NCBI GenBank assembly: GCA_013397455.1
Contig: VYZB01000327.1
Coordinates: forward strand, 1-64,000
Direction: 5' to 3'
DNA length: 64,000 bases
DNA from: Crotophaga sulcirostris
Lineage: Eukaryota; Chordata; Aves; Cuculiformes; Crotophagidae
The first letter of the stretch is position 1. The number at the start of each line of letters is the position of its first letter. A program made the position numbers and the translations under genes. The notes under the pieces were generated by a model that saw only the letters and a list, made by a program, of their open reading frames with translations, did no database searches and was not told the origin of the DNA. Shown here piece by piece: positions 35,601-47,866 of the stretch.

Positions 35601-37960
35601 ATGATAAAAAAAAAGAGAAAAAAAGAGATATTTCAGGGCAATTGAAGAATCTAATTTAAACTTAGAAAATATCACATAGTCTAACAGAATTCAATAAGTT
35701 GGTGACCGCATGCATACTGATGGAGAGCTCCAACTATATTTTAAAAAAGCCAATCTCTATTTAAGTAATTCCTTTGTGCTGGTATGACAAACTAAAAGTG
35801 TAAAGGCCAAAAAAATGTAGAAATTGATGTTATTCTACAGTTGTCCCCTCGAGAACAAAAGTAATTTCCAACCTTTTCATAGTAAACCTGGACTTCATTA
35901 TGAGACTAAGAGAAAGGAGGAAAAACTATTAGAAGACTGACCAGCAAAATGGAGAAAGGTGATAGGTGTGAGCCTCATAGCATATTACTAATGGCAGTAA
36001 GATTTCTCTCAACAGTAGACTTGCATGGAAACTTTCTTCAGTGAGTCGTTTATGATTAAGCAGAGCACATGATCACTGATCTTAGGCATGGGACAAAATT
36101 AAATTTGACTCTATTGAATGTTTTCTTTTCTGTTTCTGCATGTAGTTAACAGTGAGGATTAAAAAAATCCTTCATTAACTATTCCTTTTTATTTTCCTCC
36201 AGTCAGTAATTTAGGCGCGTTTTATTATGGAAGATAATTAATAACCATAGATCTCATTAATTTGTCTGGCACCTCTGAAGACCTACCATATCTTTTACCT
36301 TTACAATATCCTTTTGCGTAAAAATTTCTACAATTTAATTATGCCATCCGAAAGTCTGTATAATTCAGATATTTCTCAAAGGAGGCAAGCACTATGCAGG
36401 TAGTAGTTTTCTCATTTAAAGCATCATTTCTTCAATAAGTCCTTGCAAATCTTGCAGTTATTATTCCCCTCTTTATTGGTGGCAACTTCCTCATAGTAGG
36501 CATTTGACTAAAAAAAGGATATCATCTAGTCTTCTTTTGCTGTGTTTTGGTCTGAATCTGCCAAAGACTCAAAAGCCAGACAAAACACACACCAAACATT
36601 GCTCCTGAGATTTTCTACTGAGAGAGTTGACATACATTTTTTTAAAAAACTGAAAAGAATGAGACGAGAACAGAGAAAATACAGTGTTGGTATGCATTCT
36701 GCAAATATCTATACAGTTGCAGCTGTTCTTGCTCAGAAGTGACCAAGCAGTGTAGTAAGAACTGAAATTCAAATCATCCTTCATATATGTCCAGATTAAC
36801 TTGAAGTGTTTCTTTTATTCATATACCAGCATCATTTCAGGATGTGTACTAAGCTTATGAACACATACAAGACAGTTGTGATTCATGGCACCTTCATATG
36901 AGAGACAAATGAAGTTTATATTTATTCCCACAGAAACCATTTTTCTGAGATACATTTTACATGCCACCAGAGAAAGAGATCATTACTTTCTGTGAAATTT
37001 AAAGTATGCGATGAACATCAGTTTTGAGTGACTAACAACCTACTATATCTGAGCATTCGACATCCCAAAAAAGTGATAAATACAGAAGGTTGAATATCAG
37101 TGCCCCCCTGAGAAGAAGAAAAAAAAACCAAAACCACCAATAGAATAACTCCCTTAAGAATTTCAGTATTTCCAGGATATTTTTCTTTTTTCTTTCTTTT
37201 TTTTTAACTGAAATCTTTAAGACATTCTAAATCATGTATACTACATATATTGACCCATTCTCTATTTTCTTAGCTAGAAAAATATAACACCTAGTAGGAT
37301 CCTGGGTTGCATTACTCTTTGGATACAGAGTTATATCTAGGAGTCATAATTTAATTTAAATAAAGGCTATTTAATACCATTACTTTTTTACTTCTTGTAA
37401 TAGGGCTTAATCAAAATCTTAATTCAGCAATTTATTTATTTATTAGTGGTAGTAACAAAATGAGACAGATCATTACCTCTTTTTTCAGCTTTACAGAATG
37501 AAACTCAGAGTTTAGTTTCTGTATCAATAGGTTTCTACACTCTTAATTCTTGAAATTAATTTCTTATAATTTTTAATTTTTTGAAACATTAAATATGTCA
37601 TTTCTATTTACTTTCAATTACCCAACCCATTACTGTTTTTGCTTGAGGCTATAATCATACAAAAGCTGAACCAAGTCCTTAAGTCTTTTCTTTATGAACT
37701 TGCTTTCAGATAACCATGGCAATGCTTGGCTCTTGTGAGGGATTTTGTTACTTCTTTCAAAAGCATAGAGTTCAGTTAATACACGAGTTCAAGACAATAA
37801 TAAAGATAAATCATGTGAAAAATGAAAGCACTGCACTACAGATCATTTAAATGCAAACATGTAACTTCAGTCCTCTAAAAGAAGAAGCAAGCAGCCCTTA
37901 CAGACTGTATTTGCAGCCAGTGAGGTAGAAAAATCACTGTGATTATTTGGTAGTTTCTTA
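32661..37960. other. Over 5 kb of AT-rich unique DNA
   Basis: The longest repeat-poor stretch of the window. No gene, no named repeat and no frame longer than about 80 codons with any domain were seen. Pyrimidine runs occur at 37180-37205. The poly-T/A runs at 34138 and 35600 are short. Confidence 0.55.
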
Positions 37961-38079
37961 GAGTTTGTTGTTGACTTCCTCCTCTCTCTTTACCTTTCTT
38001 ATCTGTTGGTCTGCCTCTTTTGCCTTCTGTTGGCTAATTACAAAATCCTCTCTCTTTCCTCCACCCTCTTCTCTCCACA

Positions 38080-38222
38080 CAGAAGAGTTTTGGCTCCATC
38101 TTCTCCATACTCTCCCAACTGGTATTTGTAGGCAGCAATAAGCCCCCCGTGGCTTTTTCTTCAGGCTGAACAAATCCAGTTGTCTCAGACTCCTCTTATA
38201 TGCCATCGGCTCCTGTGGTAAT
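38080..38222 (-). mobile_element. Old CR1 LINE fragment, ORF2 C-terminal region
   Basis: Reverse-orientation CR1. From right to left the minus strand encodes AYKRSLRQLDLFSLKKKPRG, matching the [17 protein letters not shown] block, then AYCCLQIPVGRVWRRWSQNS, matching the GLLAAYKYLLGVWRRWSQ form of some CR1 subfamilies. The match may extend left to about 37970 in diverged form. The true 3' end and tail are not present. The frame at 37958-38206 is this relic. Confidence 0.72.
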
Positions 38223-38705
38223 TGGCATGGTTTGTTAGTGGCTGAAATTCAATTATAAGGAAGTAGACAGGAACAAGGTAGTAATTTAAGGGCAAGTAAA
38301 ACATCAGTCTCTGTGAGAGATGCCAAGAATCCTTGAGAAGGGCAGACAGCGAGCACCTGCAACGGTGACAACCTCTTTAAGTGCTTCAGAAATCTGAATG
38401 GGCTGATCTGAAATAGGTATCTTCTACCCAACCTTTTAACTGACAGGATCTGGGTAACTCAGGAAGACACCTAGAAAAGAGACTGAGAAACCTTGAAGAC
38501 AGAACAGAGAGGATCCCAGGGCCCAGACCCAGGATCATACAAGACCGAGCCAGGATCCCTCGCCCACCTGAACTTTCTCTAGGACTGCATTGCATTAACC
38601 ATGGGACAGAGAGATCATGCCACTTGTTAACATTAAACATACTTGCAATCGAGTCCATTTAGTCTCTGCACGGCCAATTTGGTATTAAACCACAAGAATG
38701 AATGT
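38223..38705 (+). mobile_element. Probable 5' LTR end of an ERVL-type element
   Basis: Only the right part can be argued. Bases 38595-38705 hold an ATTAAACAT word (a weak polyadenylation signal), then GTCTCTGCACGGCC and GGTATTAAACCACAAGAATG, and stop right at a primer-binding-site-like motif. The GC-richer section 38440-38590 would be the LTR body. The left boundary is unknown; the interval start is simply the end of the neighbouring CR1 piece. Decay is strong and no second LTR was found, so this is an inference from the position of the primer-binding site. Confidence 0.45.
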
Positions 38706-38723
38706 TGATGTCAGAAGTGGGAC
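38706..38723 (+). promoter_or_regulatory. Primer-binding site like tRNA-Leu, ERVL class
   Basis: TGATGTCAGAAGTGGGAC differs at about two positions from the sequence complementary to the 3' end of tRNA-Leu, which is the primer of ERVL-class retroviruses. It would be the site where reverse transcription starts, and by position it marks the 5' LTR/internal junction. Confidence 0.55.
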
Positions 38724-38960
38724 ACTATTAGACTGATCAGATATCCGTAACATGGGGGCAGATCGGCAACAGGATTCAAAAGCTGAGGTCATGGCAAAAA
38801 CTGTCTCTGGGAAAAGGGTTCTCATGATAGAGGAGTTCACATTTCAGTAGTGAGCTGGATAGTAGCTCATAGCCGGATGGGCATGTGAAATGGCAGGCCA
38901 GAGAGATGGAGATGCTAGTCTTTGGTGAGTCAGAGAATGAAGAGTAAATCTCTGACAAAA
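38724..38960 (+). mobile_element. Possible ERVL leader remnant after the primer-binding site
   Basis: Less AT-rich sequence directly after the primer-binding site, ending near 38960 where AT-rich unique DNA resumes. No gag or pol peptide can be read. Assigned only by its place next to the primer-binding site and by base composition. Confidence 0.35.
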
Positions 38961-40626
38961 GACTTACTCAGGACTATTAAGACTGTGAATATTACCACAT
39001 TTATGATGTGTGTGTAAAATTGCAGACATTGGGGTTTTTCTGGCTGTCTAAAAAGAATATTCAGATTTTGGAATAAAGATTTATTTATAAAACTATATTT
39101 AATATAAAATTGTGGGACTGGATAAAAATATTACTTTACATATTGATTCTAAACATACTTTTTCTCTTGAGATCTACCCTATTCTGGACACACTACCCCG
39201 AGAAAAAAAACAACACAGTCTTTCAAAAAAATCCAAAATCTTGGTTGCATTGGAAAAGTCTTGGATTCAAGACATTTCCCCAAAATATTACAGGAAAATT
39301 AAAGATTAATAGAATAGGATGTCTACATTTTCTATACATTTACTTTGTTGAAAATACTTTGTTTATTATCTTGGAGAACTGCTGGGTCGTATGAAGAAAA
39401 AACATGTTGTGTTACTCTTTTCTGTATCTCTTATGCATTTGAACATATCCCTCTTTGTAGTCATAAAACTAGTAGAATCATTCATAATTCTTGAGAGCAT
39501 AAGAATACATTTGTGAGTTAACCACACATTATGAATTTCATATAGTTTTCTTATCTTTTACTTATATGGATTTTGATTTTAATACCAAATGTGGATTTGT
39601 CAAGAAGAACACACAATTTTACCTGAAAATAGATTTTCACTGTTCTCCAACAGATTGACATTTTTTTCAAGGCTGACATAGTGTTTTACCTAAGCTGACA
39701 AATGCTTGATTTGGTTTCTGCCTCCCTAAGAAAAATAAAGATAGAAAGACTTTAAATTAAGATCAAAGAACTTTCTCATCTTCACTACTTACTGTAGTAC
39801 TTAACACTCTCAAACTGTTTGACAGTTTTTATATAGAGACAGTGGTTTAATATTTCAAAAATACTACATATTTAAAGAATATTAAGATACAACTCATTTA
39901 TATCCTCTTAGACAAACTGTACTCCCTCTTAGACAAACTGTACTCCAGGGAGTAATTTGGACAAACATTTTCTCAATTGCGAAGATTTTCTGAAATTCTG
40001 TTTTAATTAAAGCATCAAATAGCATCATATGTATTAAAAATTGCTACTAAGAATTTTTCTACAAATTTTTCAATAAAAACAATTATTTTTAATACCTCTT
40101 TATTTTATATTCATTTAAGAAAAACAAATATAAGTTTTTTGGCCTTTTACATAAAATGAAATGTTCACTTAGCAGACTAATGTTGTTTGCATTACTGGGC
40201 TGAGAGATCCTATTACAAATCTGTGGCACAGGTTCATATTGACTTAGAAGAGATCAAGATATACATCATATTTTCTTCACTCCCAGAGGGAAGAAAGCTG
40301 AATTGTTAGGCTAGTTAGTAAATCTGATATACATCATGTTTACTAAGACATTTGAGGGGGACTGGATGCTAGGACATGCATCGAGTTTCATTGTCAGAAG
40401 TTAATCTAAAAATACCTTCAAGAAGAACTTGGGCTGCAAAGGAAATTTGGGTCATTTCTTCTTCTAAGTCTACAAGATGTACAGTATAACAATCGGAAAA
40501 CATGCAGTAAAATACACTGAATAGCAGAAATAATAGTTGTCAAACCAAAAACTATTACATGATGATCTCTAAATAATTATGCTTCAATCACTTCATAGGG
40601 TTTTTGATGGATGTGCTATTCAATGA
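38961..40626. other. AT-rich unique DNA, no gene seen
   Basis: No gene recognised. A perfect 21-bp tandem duplication at 39904-39945 is listed separately. Two overlapping frames at 39110-39394 are short and have no domain. Confidence 0.55.
39904..39945. repeat. Perfect tandem duplication of 21 bp
   Basis: CCTCTTAGACAAACTGTACT plus one base occurs at 39904-39924 and again at 39925-39945 without mismatch in an otherwise non-repetitive stretch. The lack of any difference suggests a recent event. Confidence 0.92.
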
Positions 40627-40886
40627 ATAAGGAATTGGCAGGATGGCTGTATCCAGAGTTAGTTAATGGTTCAGTGTCCAAGTGAAAGCCAGTAATGAGT
40701 GGTGACCCTCAAGAGTCTGTATTAGGAATGGTACTGATCAATAACTTTATTAATGACAGAGAGAGTGGAACTGAGTGCACCTTCAGCAAGGTTGAGGATG
40801 ACACCAAGCTGAGTGCTGCAGTGGATAGGCTTGAGAGAAGGGATGTTGTACAAAGGGACCCTGACAGGCTTTTTACTCTTGAGAAG
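40627..40886 (+). mobile_element. CR1 LINE internal fragment, reverse transcriptase catalytic region
   Basis: Codons from 40695 encode the CR1 reverse transcriptase palm: MSGDPQESVLGMVLINNFIN, then ECTFSKVEDDTKLSAAVDRL and RDVVQRDPDRLF. The catalytic F-A-D-D motif reads V-E-D-D here, so the first residues of the motif are mutated although both aspartates remain. The sequence before it (NWQDGC, VNGSVSKW in shifting frames) is the preceding part of the palm. The copy has neither 3' UTR nor octamer tail, which is unusual for CR1; it stops in the E-K block. A chance minus-strand frame at 40709-40948 overlaps it. Confidence 0.85.
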
Positions 40887-43204
40887 TAAAAAGAAATCAA
40901 AAATTCACAAATAATTTCAAAAGGATTTTCTTGTGATTGAAGATTCAACCTTCCAAAAGGAGGAATAATAAAATTAAGATTCTCTGCAGAATTGTAAATA
41001 TGTGTAAAGTGCTTGTTCCTAACTACATGAACACAAGTTCCAGTGCGCCTGTTCTTTACTCCATGCTCAGTTTACAGTACTCCTCTCATTTTGTACTGTT
41101 TTTCATACTTATTATTCATTGAGAAACAACTAGCTTTATTAACCACGTATTTTTCAAAAGCCTACTTTGAAAACAGAATTATTAGTTACTTCACAAACGT
41201 TTGTGCAACACTCAGTCCTCTGTTATCCAAGTGCCATATTGGGTATTTTTATTAGAACCTTACAGCACTGATGACATAAATGGAAAACCAAAATGAGACC
41301 CATATTTAACTTTCAGATTCTAAGAGACTGATTTGGCTATCAAAGCATGCACAGCTTAGAGCAACCAACATAGTCAGATGAGATCAACAGAACTGACACA
41401 GGATTTGCAAAAGACAACTTTCTGAAGCAGCAGGTGAATATTGTGAGGAATAATATAGCATCCATATGGTACTGCATGACTACATGTGGGCAATCTAATC
41501 AAGTCAAAGTGCCTCAGATTAGCTAAATTAGACAAAAAATAGGAATAATTAAACTGCCCTAGATACCCAAGGATATATTTAAAAGGAAGACTGCAGATAG
41601 ACCAAAGTCTGGCTGAATTTCAGTCAGAGAGAGTGAAGTTTGGCCATGTCAGTAGTATACTTCCAGTATTTCCTACCACCAAGAATAACATTAGTTTAGG
41701 CAACATGGAAGTTTTGTCTCCACTGACTTATGTCTGGTATGTTGAAATAGAGAGTGATAATTCACTCTGTGATTTTTTAAATAACCCCAACTTATGCCAA
41801 ATGACAAGTGGCTAAAAATCCCTTCTTACAACTTGTTACCTAACTCATATGTTGGGGTATGGATGACTCTCTTTTGCTCTCATTTTAAACATTCCCAGAA
41901 ACTGCCATGCTAGGTGAGTGTAACAGTAGTCCAGGAACTGAGATACTGAGATTTACTTTTCTTCTCAGCTTTGAATCCATACATATTAGAATAAGTAGGA
42001 TTGAAGCCAGGTTGAAACACAGACATATGATAATCTTTTGATTCAATATCATCATCATTCACAGAAAACTATCATGAAGAAAGAGGTGGAATTTAGATTG
42101 AAAAAAAACTAATAAGACTTACTTTAGATGTGAATAGCAGTATTTTTCAGTTTCTATATCCAGGAATGTGTATACATTACTGTAAAAGTCACACTGAGAA
42201 AGGAATTATCCTATCTGCTTTAAAAATCATTAAAGGGCAAAGGTATGAGATTAATGTCAATGAGTTTCATTTACTCCAAGGACGTCTTCTGCACAGCAAT
42301 AGCCGCCAAAATGCTTTCTTATGGAGATCACTATGCAAACTTCTAGCGATATAAGGATAACTGTATTGTTTCACATAAGCAAAGAGGGATTCTATAAATC
42401 CATCTTCTTCTATAAATTCCCATAGTATGCTATTCTTTCATTTTGAGCAGTTTACAGCAATGTATCAAGTGACAACATAATATCTGCTTTGCATCTGTTC
42501 TTTCTGTCTCCCAATAACATGAGCTGTGGGAAACAGCTCAAGAGAAGCAGAAAGTGCTTGAAAAAATATCAAAGGTGTAGGCTATAAGATAGATCTTAAA
42601 AAAATTTCACCTACTTCTGAAGGTTACTTTCACATTTTCAGCCATACAATATTGAATATAATTTCTTAATAGTGTATGAAAAAAGTAATGTTTTGTTTTT
42701 GTTAGAAATACAGCTATTTCAGCTATTTCATCCACCTGATTTTTTTTTCAGAACGCAACTTAATTGTACTTGTTTACAGTATTAAGCTTCCTTTATTGAA
42801 ACTCTAAATAATAAAAAAATGCTATTTTATAATTTGTTTATTCAAACACTCTTAATCAGTTTTGTTTCTATGATTACTGCCTAATAAAGTTTTCCTGAGG
42901 CTGCAACAGAGCATATGTGAAACAGATATCAAATCCTCGTTATCTATTTTTCCTTCAACTATCAAATGCAAAAAAATGCTATGGTGGCATTTCTATAATG
43001 CCATTTGTTGAATCTCTGCGTAATCTTTTACTCCACTATATGTTAGACTGGGGTGGGCTACTTCATTGTCCCAGGAATCGCTACTGATTTCACTCTGAGA
43101 TAGAGCATGGCCTCTCATATTCCAAAAAACTGATTTGCAATTTAAAAGATAATGAAATGATTCCATTGGTTGGACATAAACATACAAGTCAAAGTAAACA
43201 TAGA
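40887..43204. other. AT-rich unique DNA, no gene seen
   Basis: No gene or named repeat recognised. The patch at 41.28-41.66 kb is somewhat less AT-rich but has no repeat hallmark. Confidence 0.55.
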
Positions 43205-43510
43205 TGTTGCCAATTCCCCTTGAGCACTAGTAGGTCCTAATGTTCTTGACCAGCTCCTCCTATGTCACACCCATGGGCCCAGGAGTTCTATTTAAGTTCA
43301 ACCCAGGGTCCTTAGTTTCTCTCTGAGCTATGCTGAAGTAATACTTTCTAGCTTCACCTCCAGACTGACTTGGACCTGACAGTCTGTATTCTACATCTCA
43401 GTTTCTGCTACTTCAATCACTATCTATTCTAATGAAAGATGAATTGTGTTCCCTCCTGCTCCACCCTGCCTTCTCTATCCACCTCCTCCAAAAAGGAGGA
43501 GGAATAAGAA
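43205..43510 (+). other. GC-richer island with TATA-like box, possible old LTR
   Basis: A 300-bp island stands out in AT-rich DNA. It holds ACCAGCTCCTCCTATG, GGGCCCAGGAGTTCTATTTAAG (a TATA-like CTATTTAAG near 43292), CTCTCTGAGCTATGCTG about 30 bases on, and a pyrimidine-rich end. That order resembles U3-TATA-R of an avian LTR, and I have a vague memory of such a family, but no termini, target-site duplication or polyadenylation signal could be fixed. It ends with a perfect hairpin, CCTCCTCC (43482-43489), AAAAA loop, GGAGGAGG (43495-43502). It could instead be a lone regulatory element. Confidence 0.35.
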
Positions 43511-46477
43511 ATATCATGCTATGAGTATCTCACATGGGATCAGTTTGAGATTGTGGCTTTAAAAAAAAAAAAGAATGGACTTATAACCTGAAGGGAAACA
43601 CTTCTGTAAGTCAGTCCGTTATCTGGTTAGTCAACCATATTGAGCATACTCATTTTGCTTTATAGAAATATTCAGAATGTTATTACATAGTATTTTAGCA
43701 AATTTCTGGCTATATTTTTACTAACAACTTGAATGCAAGAAAACAGGCAGATAGGTTTTAATCTTTATTTTTAGCATTATAGAGTATTTCTGCTGCATTT
43801 ATTTCACAATGCAAAACTTACTTAGCAAAATTATCAACAAAGGCTAAGTGAAGGGGGAGAAATCAGGCATATATGTTACACAATTTCTTTCTAAAAGTCC
43901 AGAAATAGTCTAAAGCAGAGCAAACAATGGAAAGTTTCAGGTGCATTAAAGAAAAAAGTACCTCTACAGCTAAGCTCTTATAAAAATTGCACCAGGTTAG
44001 AAATTACATCTCTAGTTCACTACAGTTTAGGGCTTTTTTTGTAATGATATGCCCTTTCTACTCCACAAGTGTGATTCACAGAATCCGTAATTATAGTAAG
44101 ATCCTTCCTGTAAGAAAAGGAGTTTGAAAAATAGGTGCTCTGGGAATACAAATACAGCAGATTAGCAAAGGAAAAATACTGAAACAACAACTTCTAAGCT
44201 ATTTGTGCTACAGACCTATGAATCTTACTGAATGTCAAAGGGTGTTCCAAAACACAGATCTTTATGATACTTTTTGGTAGGATAATATCAGGTAAGAGCT
44301 GACTACATTCTTAAACAACAAAAGCCTTGTTTTATTTTTTTTTCACAGAAATTGAAATTATAACACACCTTGGAGAGCAATTTATTTACTTAAACCAACT
44401 GGAATTATAAAATCAAAAACATGATGATATCAAGGTCACTCCGCAATGTCAGTGTCAAGTAGAATAATCACCCTAGAATGCTCAGATGGATATGACTTTT
44501 AACAGATCTAAAATAATGAAAAAAGCTTTGAACCTATGTTAACCAGCAGGAAACGTGAAGGAGACCAGTAGAAAAAAATCTAATTGGGCTGTGGGGAAAT
44601 ACTTGCTTTCTACTTGTGATGTATTCTGAAGCCTAACCCAGAAGCAGGGGCACTGGGAGACTGTCTGATCAGATATACTCAACAAAGCATTCAGGGTTTA
44701 TTACTTGTTCATGAAATCTTTTTGCAATTAAGTCAATGGTCAAAAAATTCAATGACAAATATTGTCTTCTTGTGCATCTTCTTTTTACAGTGTTGGAATT
44801 ATTAGACCAGAAGCAAAAAACAGCACCTTTTTTATAGCTATATTTTTATTTATATCAATTAAAAGTAATTACCCTTTGTGGAAGAAAAAAAAAGAGGAAA
44901 AGAAAACTCTGTATCAGAACAATTTAACATTCCTTCCAATTTGGACTTTTGTCTCTTTGTAAATACAGTAGATGCCTGAGTGTGGTTGATTTATTGCACT
45001 CTGTATTGAGGTTATTGCAAGGATCACTACTCCAGACTTCATTGCATGACTGCAATGACACTTACTGCTATGGTGTCACTCTTATTCATACAACTTAAAA
45101 AGGTTAAGAACCGAGTGTTTTTTATACTTTTTGGTAATCTTTTTGATGACTGTCAATTTTTGCAAACTATCTAAAATATCAACTTGACCTCCAAAATCGG
45201 TCTCTAAAGATAGGATTCTTAGTGAAAAACTGGACTGTCAAAAATTACCAATATTGTCTCTGGATCAGACTGGATTTCTTTGAAACACTTAGCAGCCAAG
45301 TTTTCTCAAAAGACCTTCAATTTCGTAGAGCACTGCTATTCTCTAGTGACTTTCACCAGCTGAGGAGAACATTGCATATAACAAATTCAAAAGTTTCTTT
45401 GATGTCAGGATGAAGGAGGCTACATGATGCTGGTGTTCATCATTTAATAAAATGAGGGGCAAGTAGTATGTTGTTAGCAGACTAAAGGAGCACTCTCTGC
45501 TATAGGCCATGGCTGTCATTTTTTTTCCTTATGTCCAGTACTTTATTTTTTTTTATAACTGTATCAGAATAAACATACTGTTACTCAAGGAGGCCTAAAA
45601 GAATAACAAGAATATAATTTGTGCCTCGTTTATGTTTACAGTCTTTCCTACTATGTACCTAATCACAGCAACCCATTGGATGAGGAGGATTTATAATCAT
45701 ACTGTTGACCTAGACTCACTACATCAAAGTCAAAAGCAAATCTCACTTCATATAAGTAACAATTTTACAACGAGATAAATAGTATTTATTAATGGCTGAT
45801 CTTGCTGTAAATACAGTGTTTGGGCGGTAAAAATATCTAGGCTAAGTCCCTTATAGTAGCATCTTTCTTTTGTTCATGAAGAAAAATAATCTATTTAATA
45901 AAGTCCAATTTGAACCCTAACAGTTAGCGTAACAATATTAAAAAAAAATAAATTAGTATATCCTTAACAATAATCTGTTCTGAAAGAAACGTTGATGAGA
46001 AACAAACTCATTTTAGCTTAAGCAGTTCTGTGAGCAATTAAGTGTCAAAGGTTTATTATACAACTTGCCAGTCCATTTAGAAAGATTCTTGTTTAAATCC
46101 AGGAGTACCTCAGAGACTAATTTCTAACAGATATCATTGTGGTCATATGCCACTGCACAGATCATAATTTTGATTTTGTAACTTTGCACGATAACATAAC
46201 CTTGTAAGATTGTCTGATATTTTAGCAAATACAAGCAGCTGCAACACTATTTGCTATTGCCCTCCTCTTTGTTCATTCAGGAAAGAAAAAAAAAAGGCTG
46301 TATTTAGAAAGGGAAGTATAATTCAATTCAAATTTTTGAAAACACTTAATTTCCCTCTCTAACTTTTCACATAGATTATTGCTCACTTATTAGTCTCAGT
46401 GGAAAAACGACTGGATTACCCAAATGTTTTAACAGCTGTTAGTCCTAACTAAATTTAAATGATATCTGTTAAGTAAC
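43511..46477. other. AT-rich unique DNA, no gene seen
   Basis: An A12 run lies at 43561-43572. Nothing coding or repetitive was recognised. Confidence 0.55.
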
Positions 46478-46768
46478 CAGACCCAGCATCTTCTCTGTGG
46501 TGCTCAGTGAAAGGATGAGGGGCAATGGGCACTAATTGACATACAATAAATTTTTATTTAAACATCAGAAAGCTTTTTATTGTGATGGTAATCGAACACT
46601 GACACAGGTTGCCCAGAGAGGATGTGGATTCTCTATCTTTGGAGGTATTCGAAACCTTATAGGAGAAGATACAGATCAGCCTACTGGAGCTGGACCCTAC
46701 TTCACACAGGAGGGTTAGAAAAAATGATCTCCAGAGGTACCTTCCATTCTCAACTGTTCCGTGAAATC
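46478..46768 (+). mobile_element. Old CR1 LINE 3' end
   Basis: A 5'-truncated CR1 of an old subfamily, recognised by DNA blocks in order: CATCTTCTCTGTGGTGCTCA, GATGAGGGGCAATGGGCAC, TTTTTATTTAAACATCAGAA, CGAACACTGACACAGGTTGC, CCAGAGAGGATGTGGATTCT, TCTTTGGAGGTATTCGAAAC, then the 3' UTR ATGATCTCCAGAGGTACC and CTCAACTGTTCCGTG. Frameshifts are frequent. The small frames at 46536-46918 are pieces of this relic. Confidence 0.87.
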
Positions 46769-47564
46769 CCATATCAATTAAACTACATGAAAAGAGATAT
46801 CAAATCACTAGCAATCAGGAAGCAGACGTGGTATGATGGGTATAAGCTGACACAAGCATGCACTGTGAAATCCCAGTTTCCTGTTTGTTCTTCACTTTTC
46901 CTAACTGTATACATGTGAATATTTTGTATATGATGAATAACTGATCAGATTCTTTGATAATTTGTTCGGTCGTCCTGTTTATGTGTCTTGAATTCTGTTT
47001 CTTCCCATGTACATATCCCAGAAACAAAAACATAACAAAGTAACCCTTGCTAATGATTGCCTTGATTCAGGGAAAAAGCACAATTTACTTCTCCCCGAAA
47101 TGAGAACAGCAGGAGGACTGAGTAATATGGTCTGCAGCACTGACCGTAAGCAAAGGGAAAATTTCCAGACAAAGATAAATGGGAAAGTCTGTGCTTAAAG
47201 AGAATTTTCTATAGCAGTTTCAAAGGCTCACCAAAGTACATTCATCACTCCAGAAACTCCAGGAGAAAGGTTACCGTGTTTTTATGAAGTCTTTGAGATA
47301 ATTGAGTCTAACATTAAAGCTGAGCTAGTTTTGTATGTATCGGGTAGTGAGAAAATGAAGCGAAATTAGTCACATGTGAAAATCATCAATAACAATGCCG
47401 CAGAAGATATTGATTTTTTATCTTTTGACAGGCCTTACTACAAATAAATATGTGAGATGGTGTCCTTACAACTCATGTGACAACTTGTCAGCACTATTTG
47501 AATTCTTGTATTCAGTCTAGGTTTTTCTCTTATCACAGCTTGAGTGGAATTGAAGGCTTTAGTT
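46769..47564. other. Unique DNA, no gene seen
   Basis: No gene recognised. The last few tens of bases may belong to the dispersed repeat that follows. Confidence 0.5.
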
Positions 47565-47866
47565 TGGGGATGATCTGTCACCAGTCATCTGTGGTGGACA
47601 TCATGAGGTCTGTGATTAGAAAGAAGTCGTAAATTCAGCCCCTAGCAGATTATAAAGAGCTTGCAAGAGACTACTGTGACAGAAGACTGCAGAGGAGAAA
47701 TTAACAGGCTAGGCAGTCCTGGCCTGACTGCATCCAACAACAGTGTCAGAACCCAAGAAGAAATACTAGATCTCAGACATTCTGTGGGGATGAAGAAGAT
47801 GTGATCAAGAGTTTCTTAGCCATAACATAGATTATGTTTAATAGACACAGAGTTAAACTGAGGTGA
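47565..47866 (+). repeat. Unnamed dispersed repeat, copy 2
   Basis: The partner of 30865-31162, 16.7 kb away and in the same orientation. It differs by many substitutions and a few small gaps, so both are old and the pair is not a recent segmental duplication. It ends with TTTAATAGACACAGAGTTAA where copy 1 has CTAATAAACATGGAGTCAAA. The AATAAA of copy 1 is AATAGA here. An LTR is the most likely nature, unproven. Confidence 0.72.
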
